NCBI RefSeq assembly: GCF_024498255.1 | Contig: NZ_CP101808.1 | Location: forward strand, 742,533-806,532 | Length of the DNA stretch: 64,000 nucleotides | From: Mycoplasmopsis equigenitalium | GTDB taxonomy: Bacteria; Bacillota_I; Bacilli_A; Mycoplasmatales; Metamycoplasmataceae | Direction: 5' to 3' | In this document: piece by piece, positions 35,992-45,230 of the stretch | Layout of the letters: each line of letters starts with the position of its first letter | Position numbering within the stretch: the stretch's first letter is position 1 | Translations under genes and position numbers: made by a program | Notes under the pieces: model-generated | Databases searched by the model: none | What the model saw: the letters and a program-made list of their open reading frames with translations, nothing else | What the model was told of the DNA's origin: nothing

Positions 35992-37581
35992 TTAGGCTTC
36001 AACAGAAGCTTCTTTAGTTTCTTCAGCTGGTTGTGGTTTGTTTTTCTTAATGAAGTAGCTAATAATACCATCAAGAAGAACACCAAAGTAAATAAGAAGA
36101 GGAACTGCAAATCCAACTCATTTACCTGCGGTACCTTTAATTTTTCCAAATACACCAGGAATAGCACCAATGATATAATCGGTGTCACCTCAGTTAAGGG
36201 TGTTAAGGGTACTTTTAGCTTTCTGAACTGCATCAGCAATTTCTTTTGGATCTGATAAACCTGATTTTGCGTGTTCTTCAATTAGTTTAGCGAATTCTTC
36301 GTTTGAAACTGGAACTCATCCACCTCAGATAAAGATTGCATGAACAAAGGTGATGATAATACCACCAACAAATGGACCAACAATAGCTCCAACTCATCCA
36401 CCACGTACGTTACCAAATACACCTGATGTTGCTCCTAAGAAGAAGTGAGGAACAAGACCTGGAAGGATAACAACTGATAATAAGTTTGCTTTGTTAAGAC
36501 CAATTGTAATTCCCATACCAATAACGGCAGCAACGAATGACGATAAGAAACCAATTAGTACAGCAACTGGAGCGTATGGGAATACAACTGGACAGTCAAC
36601 TGCAGCTTTTGAGTTTTTAATTAGTTTTTCACTAATACCTTTGAACATAGGCACTAATTCACCAACGAATAATCTAACCCCTGAAAGTAGGATTTCTACC
36701 CCAGCGGTAAATGTAAACGCTTGTACGAATAGTGTAATAACTCAGTTGCCTTTACTTAAAACATTGTAAGCATCTTTGTAATTGCTTTCGGTAATTCTAC
36801 CCATTTCGTATTGAATACCACCTGGGATAAATGCTACAGCGTAGAAAATAAAGATTGAAATTGTTAACGAAATAATTGTATTTCTTAAGAAGTAAAGTCC
36901 TTTAGGGAATCTAATTTCTTCAGTTGAAACAATTTTTCCTTTTGAAAGTTTACCAATACCTTCACCAATTAGACCGCTAAGTGCGTAACCAAAACCACCT
37001 GTGTGGCCTAGACCGATTTCGTCGGTACCAGTAATCATTCTCATATATCTTTGTTGAGTAGCAGGTGCGATAACCATATATGCAGCTATTAATGCACTTC
37101 CTGAGATAAGAGCGGCAGCAAAGTCACCACCATTGCTATCAAATTTAAAGCCCATTGCGTAAAATACCATGGCAATCATTAATGATGTATAGTATAGAAC
37201 GTGGCCTGATAGATATACGTATCTTAATCTTGAGAATGCGGCAAGGATCATATTAAGAATCATACCGATAATCATAATTAAGCTACCTAGTGTAACGATT
37301 TTAGGAAGTGGGCCTGTAAGTGCACCAGCAAGAGCATCGTTGTTAGGAATAACACCAGTTAGTCCAAATGTTGCTTGGAAAACAGGTTGGAAGCTGCTGA
37401 TTGAACCAACAACAACACCTGCACCACCACCTAGAATCAAGAAACCAATAATTACTTTAAATACAGATAAAGTAACTTGTGAGGCTTTTTTACGTTGGAT
37501 TAATGCACCAATTAAAGTAAAAATACCAACTAAGAATGCAGGAACACCAATAAAAGCCTTAAGGAATTCTAAGAATCACAT
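35992..37581 (-). CDS. ulaA: PTS EIIC, ascorbate/UlaA (SgaT) family
   Basis: 529 residues with about eleven hydrophobic segments. 'LILGGGAGVVVGSISSFQPVFQATFGLTGVIPNND' and 'GHTGGFGYALSGLIGEGIGKLSKG' are characteristic of UlaA/SgaT permeases, which move L-ascorbate or related sugar acids and pentitols. The start 'MWFLEFLKAFIG' has GAAAGGAAAA upstream, and its second codon is TGA. It is the last gene of a seven-gene operon and lies 108 bases after EIIB, a gap that holds no gene I can identify. Confidence 0.92.
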
Positions 37582-37689
37582 ACTTTTCCTTTCATTTTTT
37601 ATCTATTTCTAAAATCTAAAACAAGCTTTCGCAATGAGTATTGTGACAATAGACGAATCACAAATGTTTTAAATTCTTTATCAATTGCT

Positions 37690-37965
37690 TTAGTTTAATT
37701 TGAAGTATTTTCTAAGTTTTTCTTCAAGTTCAACTTTAGACAAGATATTAGTTAAAATAATTTTATGTTCTTCAGGGAAATCAATTGCTTCAGCAATATC
37801 AGCTCCTACAACAATAAGGTCTACCCCATGTGCTGAAAAACTTGAGATATTTGTGTGTTCACAACTATCGTAGTCAACTCCTAACTTGTCTAAAACACTT
37901 TTAACATTCATTTCTACAAGTAATGAAGAGCCTAAACCAGATCCACATACCGTCTTAATATTCAT
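37690..37965 (-). CDS. ulaB: PTS EIIB, ascorbate/UlaB family
   Basis: 91 residues. 'IKTVCGSGLGSSLLVEMNV' contains the phosphorylated Cys in the P-loop (about residue 7) of the lactose/ascorbate EIIB type, and 'VDLIVVGADIAEAI' follows. It passes phosphate from EIIA to the sugar entering through EIIC. The ATG overlaps the EIIA stop (TAATG). Confidence 0.93.
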   Translation of the reverse strand: MNIKTVCGSGLGSSLLVEMNVKSVLDKLGVDYDSCEHTNISSFSAHGVDLIVVGADIAEAIDFPEEHKIILTNILSKVELEEKLRKYFKLN

Positions 37966-38414
37966 TATTCACCTCCTTTATAATTATCCAATAATTTAAC
38001 AAATGATTGAAGTGATTCACAAGCTAAAGCTTGTTTTTTAAAATTCTCGTCAGTAAAATATTCACCAAATTCTTGAATAATACTAATATGACTAGTACTA
38101 TCAATCGCTGATAAAGTAATAATAATCTTAGCTTCTTTATCATCTTGATTGTTAAATTTAACATAGCGATCAAGGATCAATGTACTTGTTCCCGGTTTAA
38201 GAGCATAAGGTCCAGGTTTAGCATGAACAAGTGCAAGCCCTTTTTCTAAAACATAATAAGCGCCATATTGTTCTGTTGATTCGAAGACAGCGTCCGCTAG
38301 TTCTTTAGTTGCATACTTATTTTTAACAAGTAAGTCAACACCAGCACAAACAACATCTTTTCAGTCGCTTAAATCGTTTCTGTATTCCATCATTTTTTTG
38401 TCAAATAGTTTCAT
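37965..38414 (-). CDS. ulaC: PTS EIIA, mannitol/fructose-ascorbate type
   Basis: 149 residues. 'YYVLEKGLALVHAKPGPYALKPG' supplies the phosphorylated His of the EIIA-2 family, and 'ITLSAIDSTSHISIIQEFGEYF' is the conserved second block. It takes phosphate from HPr. TTTAGGAGG is the ribosome site. It is followed by EIIB with a TAATG overlap and preceded after eight bases by a small membrane protein. Confidence 0.93.
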
Positions 38415-38422
38415 ATAACCTC

Positions 38423-38740
38423 CTAAATAATTCCATTCATCTTGAAACCTATTAATAAAAATGTAATAAAAGAGAAAAGAATGGCAGCAATAATTGCTAT
38501 AAATAGAATCCAGCCGGCCTTCGTTGAAGTTTTAGGTTCGTATTCTTTAGGAATTGGCATTCCTTTAATTAAGAAAAAATTGTTTGGATTCATTTTCTTT
38601 TTTATTTGTTCTTTTTCATATTTATTACGCAACTCTTCGAGTTCGTCATCGTTATATGTTTGTAATTTTTCGAAATCTTCGCCATAAACATTGACTAAGA
38701 GTTGGATAACATGATCGCGATCAAATTTTGCATTACTCAT
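38423..38740 (-). CDS. Small single-helix membrane protein in the PTS operon
   Basis: 105 residues. The N-terminal 65 residues are hydrophilic and helical ('DFEKLQTYNDDELEELRNKYEKEQIKKK' in spaced form), and a C-terminal hydrophobic helix (about 79-103) should anchor it in the membrane as a tail. I do not recognise it. I chose the ATG at 38740, with GGGGGAGAA upstream. It overlaps the preceding gene by eight bases. Its conserved position ahead of EIIA would suggest a link to sugar uptake, which is inference. Confidence 0.7.
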   Translation of the reverse strand: MSNAKFDRDHVIQLLVNVYGEDFEKLQTYNDDELEELRNKYEKEQIKKKMNPNNFFLIKGMPIPKEYEPKTSTKAGWILFIAIIAAILFSFITFLLIGFKMNGII

Positions 38741-39428
38741 TTCTCCCCCATTCCTTAAATCACACTGCGAATTCAAAAATATTTTTCGAATACCAATTAA
38801 AAGTATCATTTAAAATTCCTAAATGTTTTAATGACAACACTTTTTTGATTTTTTTATTAAAATTTTCATCACTTGTTTCTAAAAATTTCAGTGTAATTTC
38901 AATGTTTTTGTTGATATTTTTCAAATTTATGAAAAATTTAATTATTATCGCAATCAACCTAAACCCTATGACGGCAAGCCCTATTTCTCATCACGACATT
39001 GCTAAGAAAACTAATTCAATAATTCAAATAACTAAGTTGAAATAACTAAATATTTTATTAAATCAATAAGTAAAATTTTTTTGTTTTAACTTATCGCTAA
39101 TAAATGCAAATGTCGTAAAAATTGCGTTAGTTGAATTATAAAGATTGTTATTTACGAATACATCTTTCTTAAATTTAATAATTGACTTTTTAAGATTGTA
39201 AGGTACCAAAAATGTAAAGTTAGTTTGCCGAAATAAAGAATTAATTTTATATTTTCGTGTTATTTCGTTTGCTTCATATAACACCGGATTCTCGCGCGGC
39301 AACGGCATTTGTCTTTGTTCATGAGTAATGTTGAATAACACAATATAGTTATAAAAACAACTAAAGCAAATGATGGATACAATAATGGCAAAACTAATGT
39401 AAAAGTCGTAGTTTGTAAAATCGAACAT
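38733..39428 (-). CDS. Membrane protein of unknown function in the PTS operon
   Basis: 231 residues when three clustered TGA codons are read as Trp. It has a helix at about residues 8-32, a soluble middle part, and two close helices at about 125-165 ('FSYFNLVIWIIELVFLAMSWW', 'IGLAVIGFRLIAIIIKFFI'), then a basic helical tail. No family is recognised. The ATG overlaps the previous stop (TAATG) and its end overlaps the next start, so it is firmly part of the operon. Confidence 0.7.
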
Positions 39429-40090
39429 TATTTACCCACCTTTAACTTAATCATATTTTTACTTAAGATTTTGTCTTTTATTTTTTCAATTTCAAAAGAT
39501 GAAATTTTTTCTGTCTCTATTTTTTCAATAAAGGGGACAAGCTCGTATGTAGAAACAATGTGATAATCATTAAGTGTTGCTTGCTCTGAATTGTTAAGTG
39601 TTAAGAAAATTTTAGTGAGTTGCGATTGTTTGAGTTCAAACTTACTTTCAAGTAATTTAACAATATCTTCATATCACTCAATTTTCACATCTTCGATTTC
39701 TAATTGTTTTTTACTATTTATTAGCTTAAGTGTACCTTCTTCCAACACAATTGTTTCGTTTTTCGTGTTGCGAATAAGATTAGAAACAAGAAATGCTTGA
39801 TTGTTGTGAAAAATTAAAATTGGTATTAATGAATAATTTAATTTTGCAAATTTGTTTTTAAGTAAGACGTTATAAATTAAATGCGAGTCTTTTTTAAGAA
39901 TAATGGTTTTAACAAACTTGTTCAAATCATTATTGATTGAGCCGATTTGTTTTTTGTTATTGCCTTTTTTGTCTAGGGATGGTTTGTAGTGAATTACAAT
40001 TCTTCAAATAACTACCCCTAAAACAATTAATACTAATATTCCACTCAATACTCACAAGGCAATATTAAGAATTGTAGGCTGGGTAAACAT
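39428..40090 (-). CDS. Membrane-anchored protein of unknown function in the PTS operon
   Basis: 220 residues. One N-terminal membrane helix (about 8-30: 'NIALWVLSGILVLIVLGVVI') is followed by a soluble domain of alternating strands and helices ('NYSLIPILIFHNNQAFLVSN'). I do not recognise the domain. The start overlaps the stop of the epimerase-like gene and the end overlaps the next gene, both as TAATG. Confidence 0.68.
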
Positions 40091-40734
40091 TATTCAACTT
40101 CCTTTCAAAATTCTTTAAAAGTTTTGAATTTTGTTGGAAAATTATGCAAAATTGATCCACCAACAGCAATGTCTACACCCGCTTTTAAAAACTCAAAAAC
40201 ATTTTCCTGACGAAGACCACCGTCAGAAATAATTTCTATGTTTTTCTTAATCTTTCTGATCTGTGGAACTTTTTCAAGAAGTGTTGGATTAAGTTTTTGA
40301 CCAACACCACCAATAATATCAATTGTCATTAAAACGACATAATCGCATTTTTTTATTAATTCACTTAATTCTTGTACATCGTCTTTAGCCTCTATCATAA
40401 TTCCGAATTTAGTATTAGGGAATAACTTCTTATTTTCTAAAAGATACTTGAGGTTAAATTCTTTGGCTGGCAAAGAAATTTTATTTATGCCAGCACCAAC
40501 AAGAGTGGAAATAAGGGGATGTGAATATACACACATGCAATGCGCTTCAAAGGTTGCTTTGGTATAACGCTTACGCAATCAAAGTACATCATCAAGTTTT
40601 AAACCAAAACTTTTTACGTAATGAAAATCTATAAAATCAAGATGAAAATTATCAAATCCATTTTGATATAAGTAGTCGATATCACTGAGCGATTCGAAAG
40701 AATTTAAGGCGCATATACTTTGTGAATATTGCAT
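40090..40734 (-). CDS. Divergent ribulose-phosphate 3-epimerase-like TIM barrel
   Basis: 214 residues. 'NFHLDFIDFHYV' stands where Rpe has the HVDVMDG metal site, 'FEAHCMCVYSHPLI' where it has DVHLMV..P, 'DYVVLMTIDIIGGVGQKLNP' where it has MTVxPGFGGQ, and 'EIISDGGLRQENVFEFLKAGVDIAVGGSILH' matches the IDGGI...aGAD..V.GSaiF end. Metal and catalytic Asp and His can be placed. It is more divergent than a housekeeping Rpe and may act on another ketose phosphate such as allulose 6-phosphate. As first gene of the PTS operon it probably converts the imported sugar toward the transketolase encoded next door. Confidence 0.72.
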
Positions 40735-40750
40735 CCACACCTCCATATGT

Positions 40751-40785
40751 GTTATTTAACATTAAAATGATATATTTTAAATAAC
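40751..40785. promoter_or_regulatory. Operator-like inverted repeat between the PTS operon and tkt
   Basis: Perfect 9-base arms GTTATTTAA (40751-40759) and TTAAATAAC (40777-40785) with a 17-base AT-rich spacer. It lies just upstream of the epimerase-like gene and encloses likely -10 sequence for the minus strand. Symmetry and position fit a repressor site; no regulator gene is nearby. Confidence 0.5.
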
Positions 40786-40844
40786 GGATTTTTCAAAATT
40801 CAAACATAATGATTAACTATTAGCCGATATTTTTCCATAAAATG

Positions 40845-40850
40845 TATAAT
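40845..40850 (+). promoter_or_regulatory. -10 element of tkt
   Basis: TATAAT preceded by TG. The predicted start is near 40857, giving a 30-base leader that holds AAAGGGAT before the ATG. This is a leadered gene, in contrast to several neighbours. Confidence 0.6.
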
Positions 40851-40886
40851 TGAGATGTAATTAAACTATCAATCAGAAAGGGATAA

Positions 40887-42833
40887 ATGAACTTAGATAA
40901 AAAAGTAATAGCATCGATGCAAGGAATTGCGCTTGATGCCATTAACAAAGCAGGCCAAGGTCACATTGGAATGGCAATTGGTGCTGCACCGATCACATAT
41001 ACATTATTTTCAAAACTACTTCACATTAACAAGAACGATCCAAAATGAATCAACAGAGATCGTTTTGTATTAAGTGCTGGTCACGGTTCAATGTCGATGT
41101 ATTCAATTATGCATTTCCTTGGACTTTTAAGTGTTGAAGATATTAAAAACCACAAAAAACTTTACTCAAAAACACCAAGTCACCCAGAAATCGACTCACA
41201 AGATTTTGTTGATGCATCAACCGGACCACTTGGACAAGGAATCGCGATGGGTGTGGGAATGGCACTTAGCCAAAAATACCTACAAAATCGTGTTAACAAA
41301 CCAGGACTAAACGTAATTGACCACAACATTTATGTATTGCATGGTGATGGTTGCGTTCAAGAAGGTGTTGCTCTTGAAGCAATTCAATTAGCAGGTACAC
41401 TTAACCTTGACAAATTAATCTTGATTCACGATTTTAACGACGTACAAATCGATTCAAGAGCAAACGAAGTTAACAACATCGACCTTGTTTCTTACTTCCA
41501 AGCACAAAACTTTGCAACATTCGTTGTTACCGAACCTACTCCAGAAAACATTGAGGCTGCATTAGAAAAAGCTAAAAATGCTAACAAACCTTCATATGTT
41601 CAAATTCACACTGTGATTGCTGCTAACACACCAGTTGAAAACACATCAGCAGGCCACAATGGAATTCTCGACCCTGAAAAAACACTTGCTTTCAAAGCAA
41701 AACTTGGTCTAGATAACAAAGAACCATTTGAATATGACGAAGATGTTTATGTTCATGCACAAAAACATTGAGAAGAAAAAGAAAAAACATACAGTGAATG
41801 ACAAAAAACATTTGAAGAATTCAAAAAATCACACCCAGAAGACTTTGAATTCCTTAATACATTAAAAGAAAAAACATATAAATTTGATTTCTCAAAAGTT
41901 ACATTTAGTGAAACAAATGTTGCAACAAGAAACTACTTCTCACCAATTATGAAAGAATTAGAAAACAATCCTTACATCATTGGTGGTAGTGCAGACCTTG
42001 CTGCCGCAACCAAAATTAAATTTGCCAAGACAATTAGTGAAGGTGGCAAATACATTAAATACGGAATTAGAGAACACGCTATGACCGCAATTAATAATGG
42101 TATTTTCCTTCACTCAAACTTAAAAACTATCGATTCTACTTTCTTAGCATTTGCCGACTATGCTAAGGGAGCGCTCAGACTTGGTGCTTTAATGGAAATT
42201 CCTAGTGTTCATGTTTACACTCACGACTCATATCAAGTTGGGGGAGATGGGCCAACACACCAACCATTCGATCAAATCCCTATGCTTAGAGCAATGGCAA
42301 ATGTAAAAGTTATTCGTCCTTGTGATGAAACAGAAATGAAATTTGGATTTGATAAAGCACTTAACCAAAATAAAGAAAAATATGCAATTATTGCTTGTCG
42401 TCAAGGAATTAAATCGTTTAATTTACTTAAAGAATTCAAGAGTGCATATGTAGTTAAATCGACACCAAAATTCGACATTTCACTTCTTGCATCAGGTTCA
42501 GAAGTTGGATTAGCAACCGAAGTTGCTGATGCGCTTGCAAAAGAAAACATCAAAGCACAAGTTGTTTCAGTACCATTACTTCAAGAACTTGTTGATAATG
42601 ACAAACTTGCAAAAGAATTAAAACTTGACAAAAAACCTATGTTCGCAATCGAAGCTACAAACGATAGTATGTGATTTAGATTGTCAAAATATAACAAAAT
42701 AGATGCTCACCTCGCAAGTACATACGGCTACTCAGAAGATGGTGGAAAAGTTTATGCATTAAAAGGTTTTAGTGTTGAAAACTTAGTTAAAAAAGTTAAA
42801 AGCTTTTTAATAAAAAAATTATTAAAGAAATAA
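40887..42833 (+). CDS. tkt: Transketolase
   Basis: 648 residues. The thiamine pyrophosphate site is visible: 'KAGQGHIGMAIGAAPI', 'DFVDASTGPLGQGIAMGVGMA', 'VLHGDGCVQEGVALEA' ending at 'IHDFN' (GDG...N), and in the Pyr domain 'YIKYGIREHAMTAINNGI', 'THDSYQVGGDGPTHQP'. It exchanges two-carbon units in the non-oxidative pentose phosphate route. In wall-less bacteria lacking the oxidative branch it makes ribose 5-phosphate. Face to face with the pentose-type PTS operon, it is likely the next enzyme for the imported sugar. Confidence 0.95.
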
Positions 42834-42848
42834 AAATAGATAAATAAT

Positions 42849-42877
42849 AAAAAGCAGCCTATTTGCTGCTTTTTTTG
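42849..42877. terminator. Bidirectional terminator, tkt/pncB
   Basis: AAAAAGCAGC and GCTGCTTTTT arms with a short loop between converging genes; it overlaps the pncB stop. Confidence 0.85.
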
Positions 42878-43854
42878 TATTCAATTAGTTTTGGATTGTG
42901 CGAATAAACTCGTCCAAATTTTGCTATTTCTTTACCATTTAATTTAACAGCGTCAGCGCTGAAGTTTAACTTAATTTTTAAAATGCTTCCGCCTATTCCG
43001 TATACATCAACAGGCGTTTTTTCGTCTTCAAACCACTTAACTTTTTTAGCATTAAATCCACTCGAAACAATAATCTTAACATGCTTTCCATTATGCTCAT
43101 CAAGCGCTTGACGAAGACGTTTAATTTGGTTTGGGGTTACCCCAAATTCGTCTTCGTTATTTTTAAACATTTTATCACGAACATTTTGGGCCGTATCAAC
43201 CCTTAATGCGACCATATCTTTACCAAAAACTTTCAATGCTTTTAAAGAATCGTTTATAACATCATTATTAAAATCAACTAAAGCAGTTATTGGTTCATTA
43301 ATCACTTCTTTGTAAGCTTGAAGAGCTTTGACAATATCACCATCAAAACCTTGAAACAAAACATGAGGAACTGTACCAACCGCTAGCCCGTTATGAAGTG
43401 CAACGTGTTCTTTTGTACATTGTGTATCAACTCCTCCAATATGCACAGCATAACCATCAAATCTTTGCATTAAATAATGATCGGCGCGGTCTCCCATATA
43501 AACAATTTTTTTACCATTAGCTACCTCAACAATTCGTCTTGTGTTGGTTGCAATACTTGAGCTACGCGCTAAAATTCCATCAATCATTCCTTCGTAAATA
43601 CCAAAATCTTGATAATGTCCTTCAAGTTCGAGCACAACTTCTTTATCATTAATAATACTTCCGTCTGGCAAGTAACGAATTTTATATTTCTTTGTATCGG
43701 TTTCTTTTTCTAGAAGTTCTAAAACTTCCTTCATTCCACAAAGTACAGTATTATCTTCGCGTTGAAAAAACTGCATTGTAATAACGTTGTTTGGTTTTTT
43801 TGCTTCAAGTATTTTTTTGGTTTTAAAAAAGTATTCTGCTATATATTCTTTCAT
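42859..43854 (-). CDS. pncB: Nicotinate phosphoribosyltransferase
   Basis: 331 residues. 'GYAVHIGGVDTQCTKEHVALHNGLAVGTVPHVLFQ' and 'TALVDFNNDVINDSLKALKVFGKDMVALRVDTAQN' are NAPRTase blocks, followed by 'VKIIVSSGFNAKKVKWFE' and 'VDVYGIGGSI' for phosphate binding. It makes nicotinate mononucleotide for NAD. The C-terminus is shorter than in most bacterial enzymes, as is usual in mycoplasmas. The start overlaps the end of the frameshifted transporter gene, so it may be co-transcribed from the FMN riboswitch promoter. Confidence 0.9.
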   Translation of the reverse strand: MKEYIAEYFFKTKKILEAKKPNNVITMQFFQREDNTVLCGMKEVLELLEKETDTKKYKIRYLPDGSIINDKEVVLELEGHYQDFGIYEGMIDGILARSSSIATNTRRIVEVANGKKIVYMGDRADHYLMQRFDGYAVHIGGVDTQCTKEHVALHNGLAVGTVPHVLFQGFDGDIVKALQAYKEVINEPITALVDFNNDVINDSLKALKVFGKDMVALRVDTAQNVRDKMFKNNEDEFGVTPNQIKRLRQALDEHNGKHVKIIVSSGFNAKKVKWFEDEKTPVDVYGIGGSILKIKLNFSADAVKLNGKEIAKFGRVYSHNPKLIEYKKSSK

Positions 43855-44959
43855 AATTCAAACTCCTTATTTTCAAATCAATTAAGTTTTTTATTTAAAA
43901 AATAAAATCCCGTAGCTAATACTATTGGTAGCGCAAACTGCAAGCACAACACATGGATTCAAGATCATGGTTGATTATAACCTAGTTCAATGATACTAAA
44001 AATTGGCCCATATAAAATCGCTGTTCCCATTCCGCCCAACACAAAATTTTTGTTGGTTCTAAGTCAAAATCGCAAGGCATAAAACTAGCAATAAATCCCG
44101 AAATTATTGAGGCAACGCAAGGTAAAATTAACAGTTTTCAATTTTTTGTATAGTTGTTAATGTGTGTCATTGTCGTGCCAAAACTTGTAGAAATATAATA
44201 ACTCATATTACGAGTTGCAAGTAAAACAATAAAGCCATACGCGATCATTTGAGCACTTGTGGCCGCCACCGCAATTGATGCGCCGTACGAATCTAAGTGA
44301 ATTGAATAAGCAATTGACGCGCTAGAAATAGGCAATGTTAATGCAAGCCCCATAATCAAACTTACTAGTGGCGAAAGTGCAATTCGTAACCCATAACTTG
44401 AATTAACTGAATTATTAATAATCCATTCAATCCAAACCAAAAGCAAATTACAAAGATACGTTAATCAAAGCGCATTAATAATTCCAAGGGCTACACCAAC
44501 AATTGGTAAGATAATAATCGAAAATGAATTTTCGATATTAATCATTGTTAAAAAATAAAGAATAAACACCGCACTTAATCATGCACTAACGGCATCGCCA
44601 ATAACATTCATATTTAAATTAATATTAATTGTTTTAACTTGATAAACAATTGTATTGTTCGCTAAATCAAAAAATGGTTTAATTGTGCTATTTGCAACAA
44701 TAAAAGCTGCAATACCAATTGCTAACGTTTCTAAAATAGTTTTTTTACTTTTGATTCCAATTGCAATACCAATCGCGAGTGGTGAGATGTATGCTAAAAA
44801 CTTTTTAATGGAAAGGAACAAATTATCGTCCGAATATGTTCCTATCATTCCAAACAATCCTCCCACAATTAATGTGGCAAAGAAACCAATTCCGGTTCCA
44901 GTTAAAGAATCAAACCATAAATTCTTATGATTTATTTCTTTCCATTTAGTGAATTTCAT
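43839..44959 (-). pseudogene. PTS_EIIC_2-like membrane transporter (probable riboflavin transporter), frameshifted
   Basis: Frame one runs from ATG 44959 ('MKFTKWKEINHKNLWFDSLTG', AAAGGAG upstream) and would stop at 43982. It holds 'LTLPISSASIAYSIHLDSYGASIAVAATSAQMIAYGF' and 'SYYISTSFGTTMTHINNY', as in the PTS_EIIC_2 family. From about 44080 on, the other frame continues the family pattern ('TNKNFVLGGMGTAILYGPIFS', then two more helices) to a TAG at 43839. Adding one base in the four-A run 44081-44084 would restore one protein of about 373 residues. An FMN riboswitch upstream suggests riboflavin transport, like RibV of mollicutes. The break could be a real mutation or a sequencing error. Confidence 0.75.
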
Positions 44960-44967
44960 AAATAAAA

Positions 44968-44985
44968 AACTCCTTTGAAGAAGTT
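44968..44985 (-). promoter_or_regulatory. Shine-Dalgarno sequestering hairpin of the FMN riboswitch
   Basis: On the minus strand AACTTC pairs with GGAGTT (one T-G pair) around TTCAAA and buries the AAAGGAG site. This suggests translational control. An upstream GAAG inside the aptamer's 3' region could compete for the CTTC arm. Confidence 0.5.
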
Positions 44986-45007
44986 CCTGCAAAAGCTTTA
45001 CACAGTG

Positions 45008-45122
45008 TGTAGAGACTATCTTCAGACTTTACTGTCGGCTCAGGAATTTCACCTGCTCATGCTCAATGAGTACGATGGCTTTAACATCCGGTTGGGAAAC
45101 TAACCCAGTCAGGAAACTACAA
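45008..45122 (-). ncRNA. FMN riboswitch (RFN element)
   Basis: Read on the minus strand, the conserved pieces of the RFN aptamer appear in order: a short P1 arm TTGTAG, then 'GGGTTAGTTTCCCAACCGG' (consensus GGGTGAAATTCCCGACCGG), AAGCC, then 'CAGGTGAAATTCCTG', 'AGCCGACAGT', 'AAGTCTGAAGA', and the closing CTACA. Some positions near the 3' end differ from consensus. It lies in the leader of the transporter gene, about 50 bases before its ATG. Binding FMN is expected to lower expression. Confidence 0.9.
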
Positions 45123-45141
45123 TCTTTGTGACTGCATTTAT

Positions 45142-45147
45142 ATTATA
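45142..45147 (-). promoter_or_regulatory. -10 element upstream of the FMN riboswitch
   Basis: TATAAT on the minus strand, placing the transcript start near 45135, about a dozen bases before the aptamer. Confidence 0.6.
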
Positions 45148-45230
45148 TAAATAAATAAGGCACTATGATAATTAAAAGACATAAAAAATATTATTGTGTT
45201 TAGGGCTTTGTCATATAATTAGGGGGTATT

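Noticed and set aside
35823..36281. 152-codon minus-strand reading frame overlapping the end of ulaA and the S41 lipoprotein
   Set aside because: It crosses a convergent terminator and lies over two well-supported genes; no motif or ribosome site supports it.
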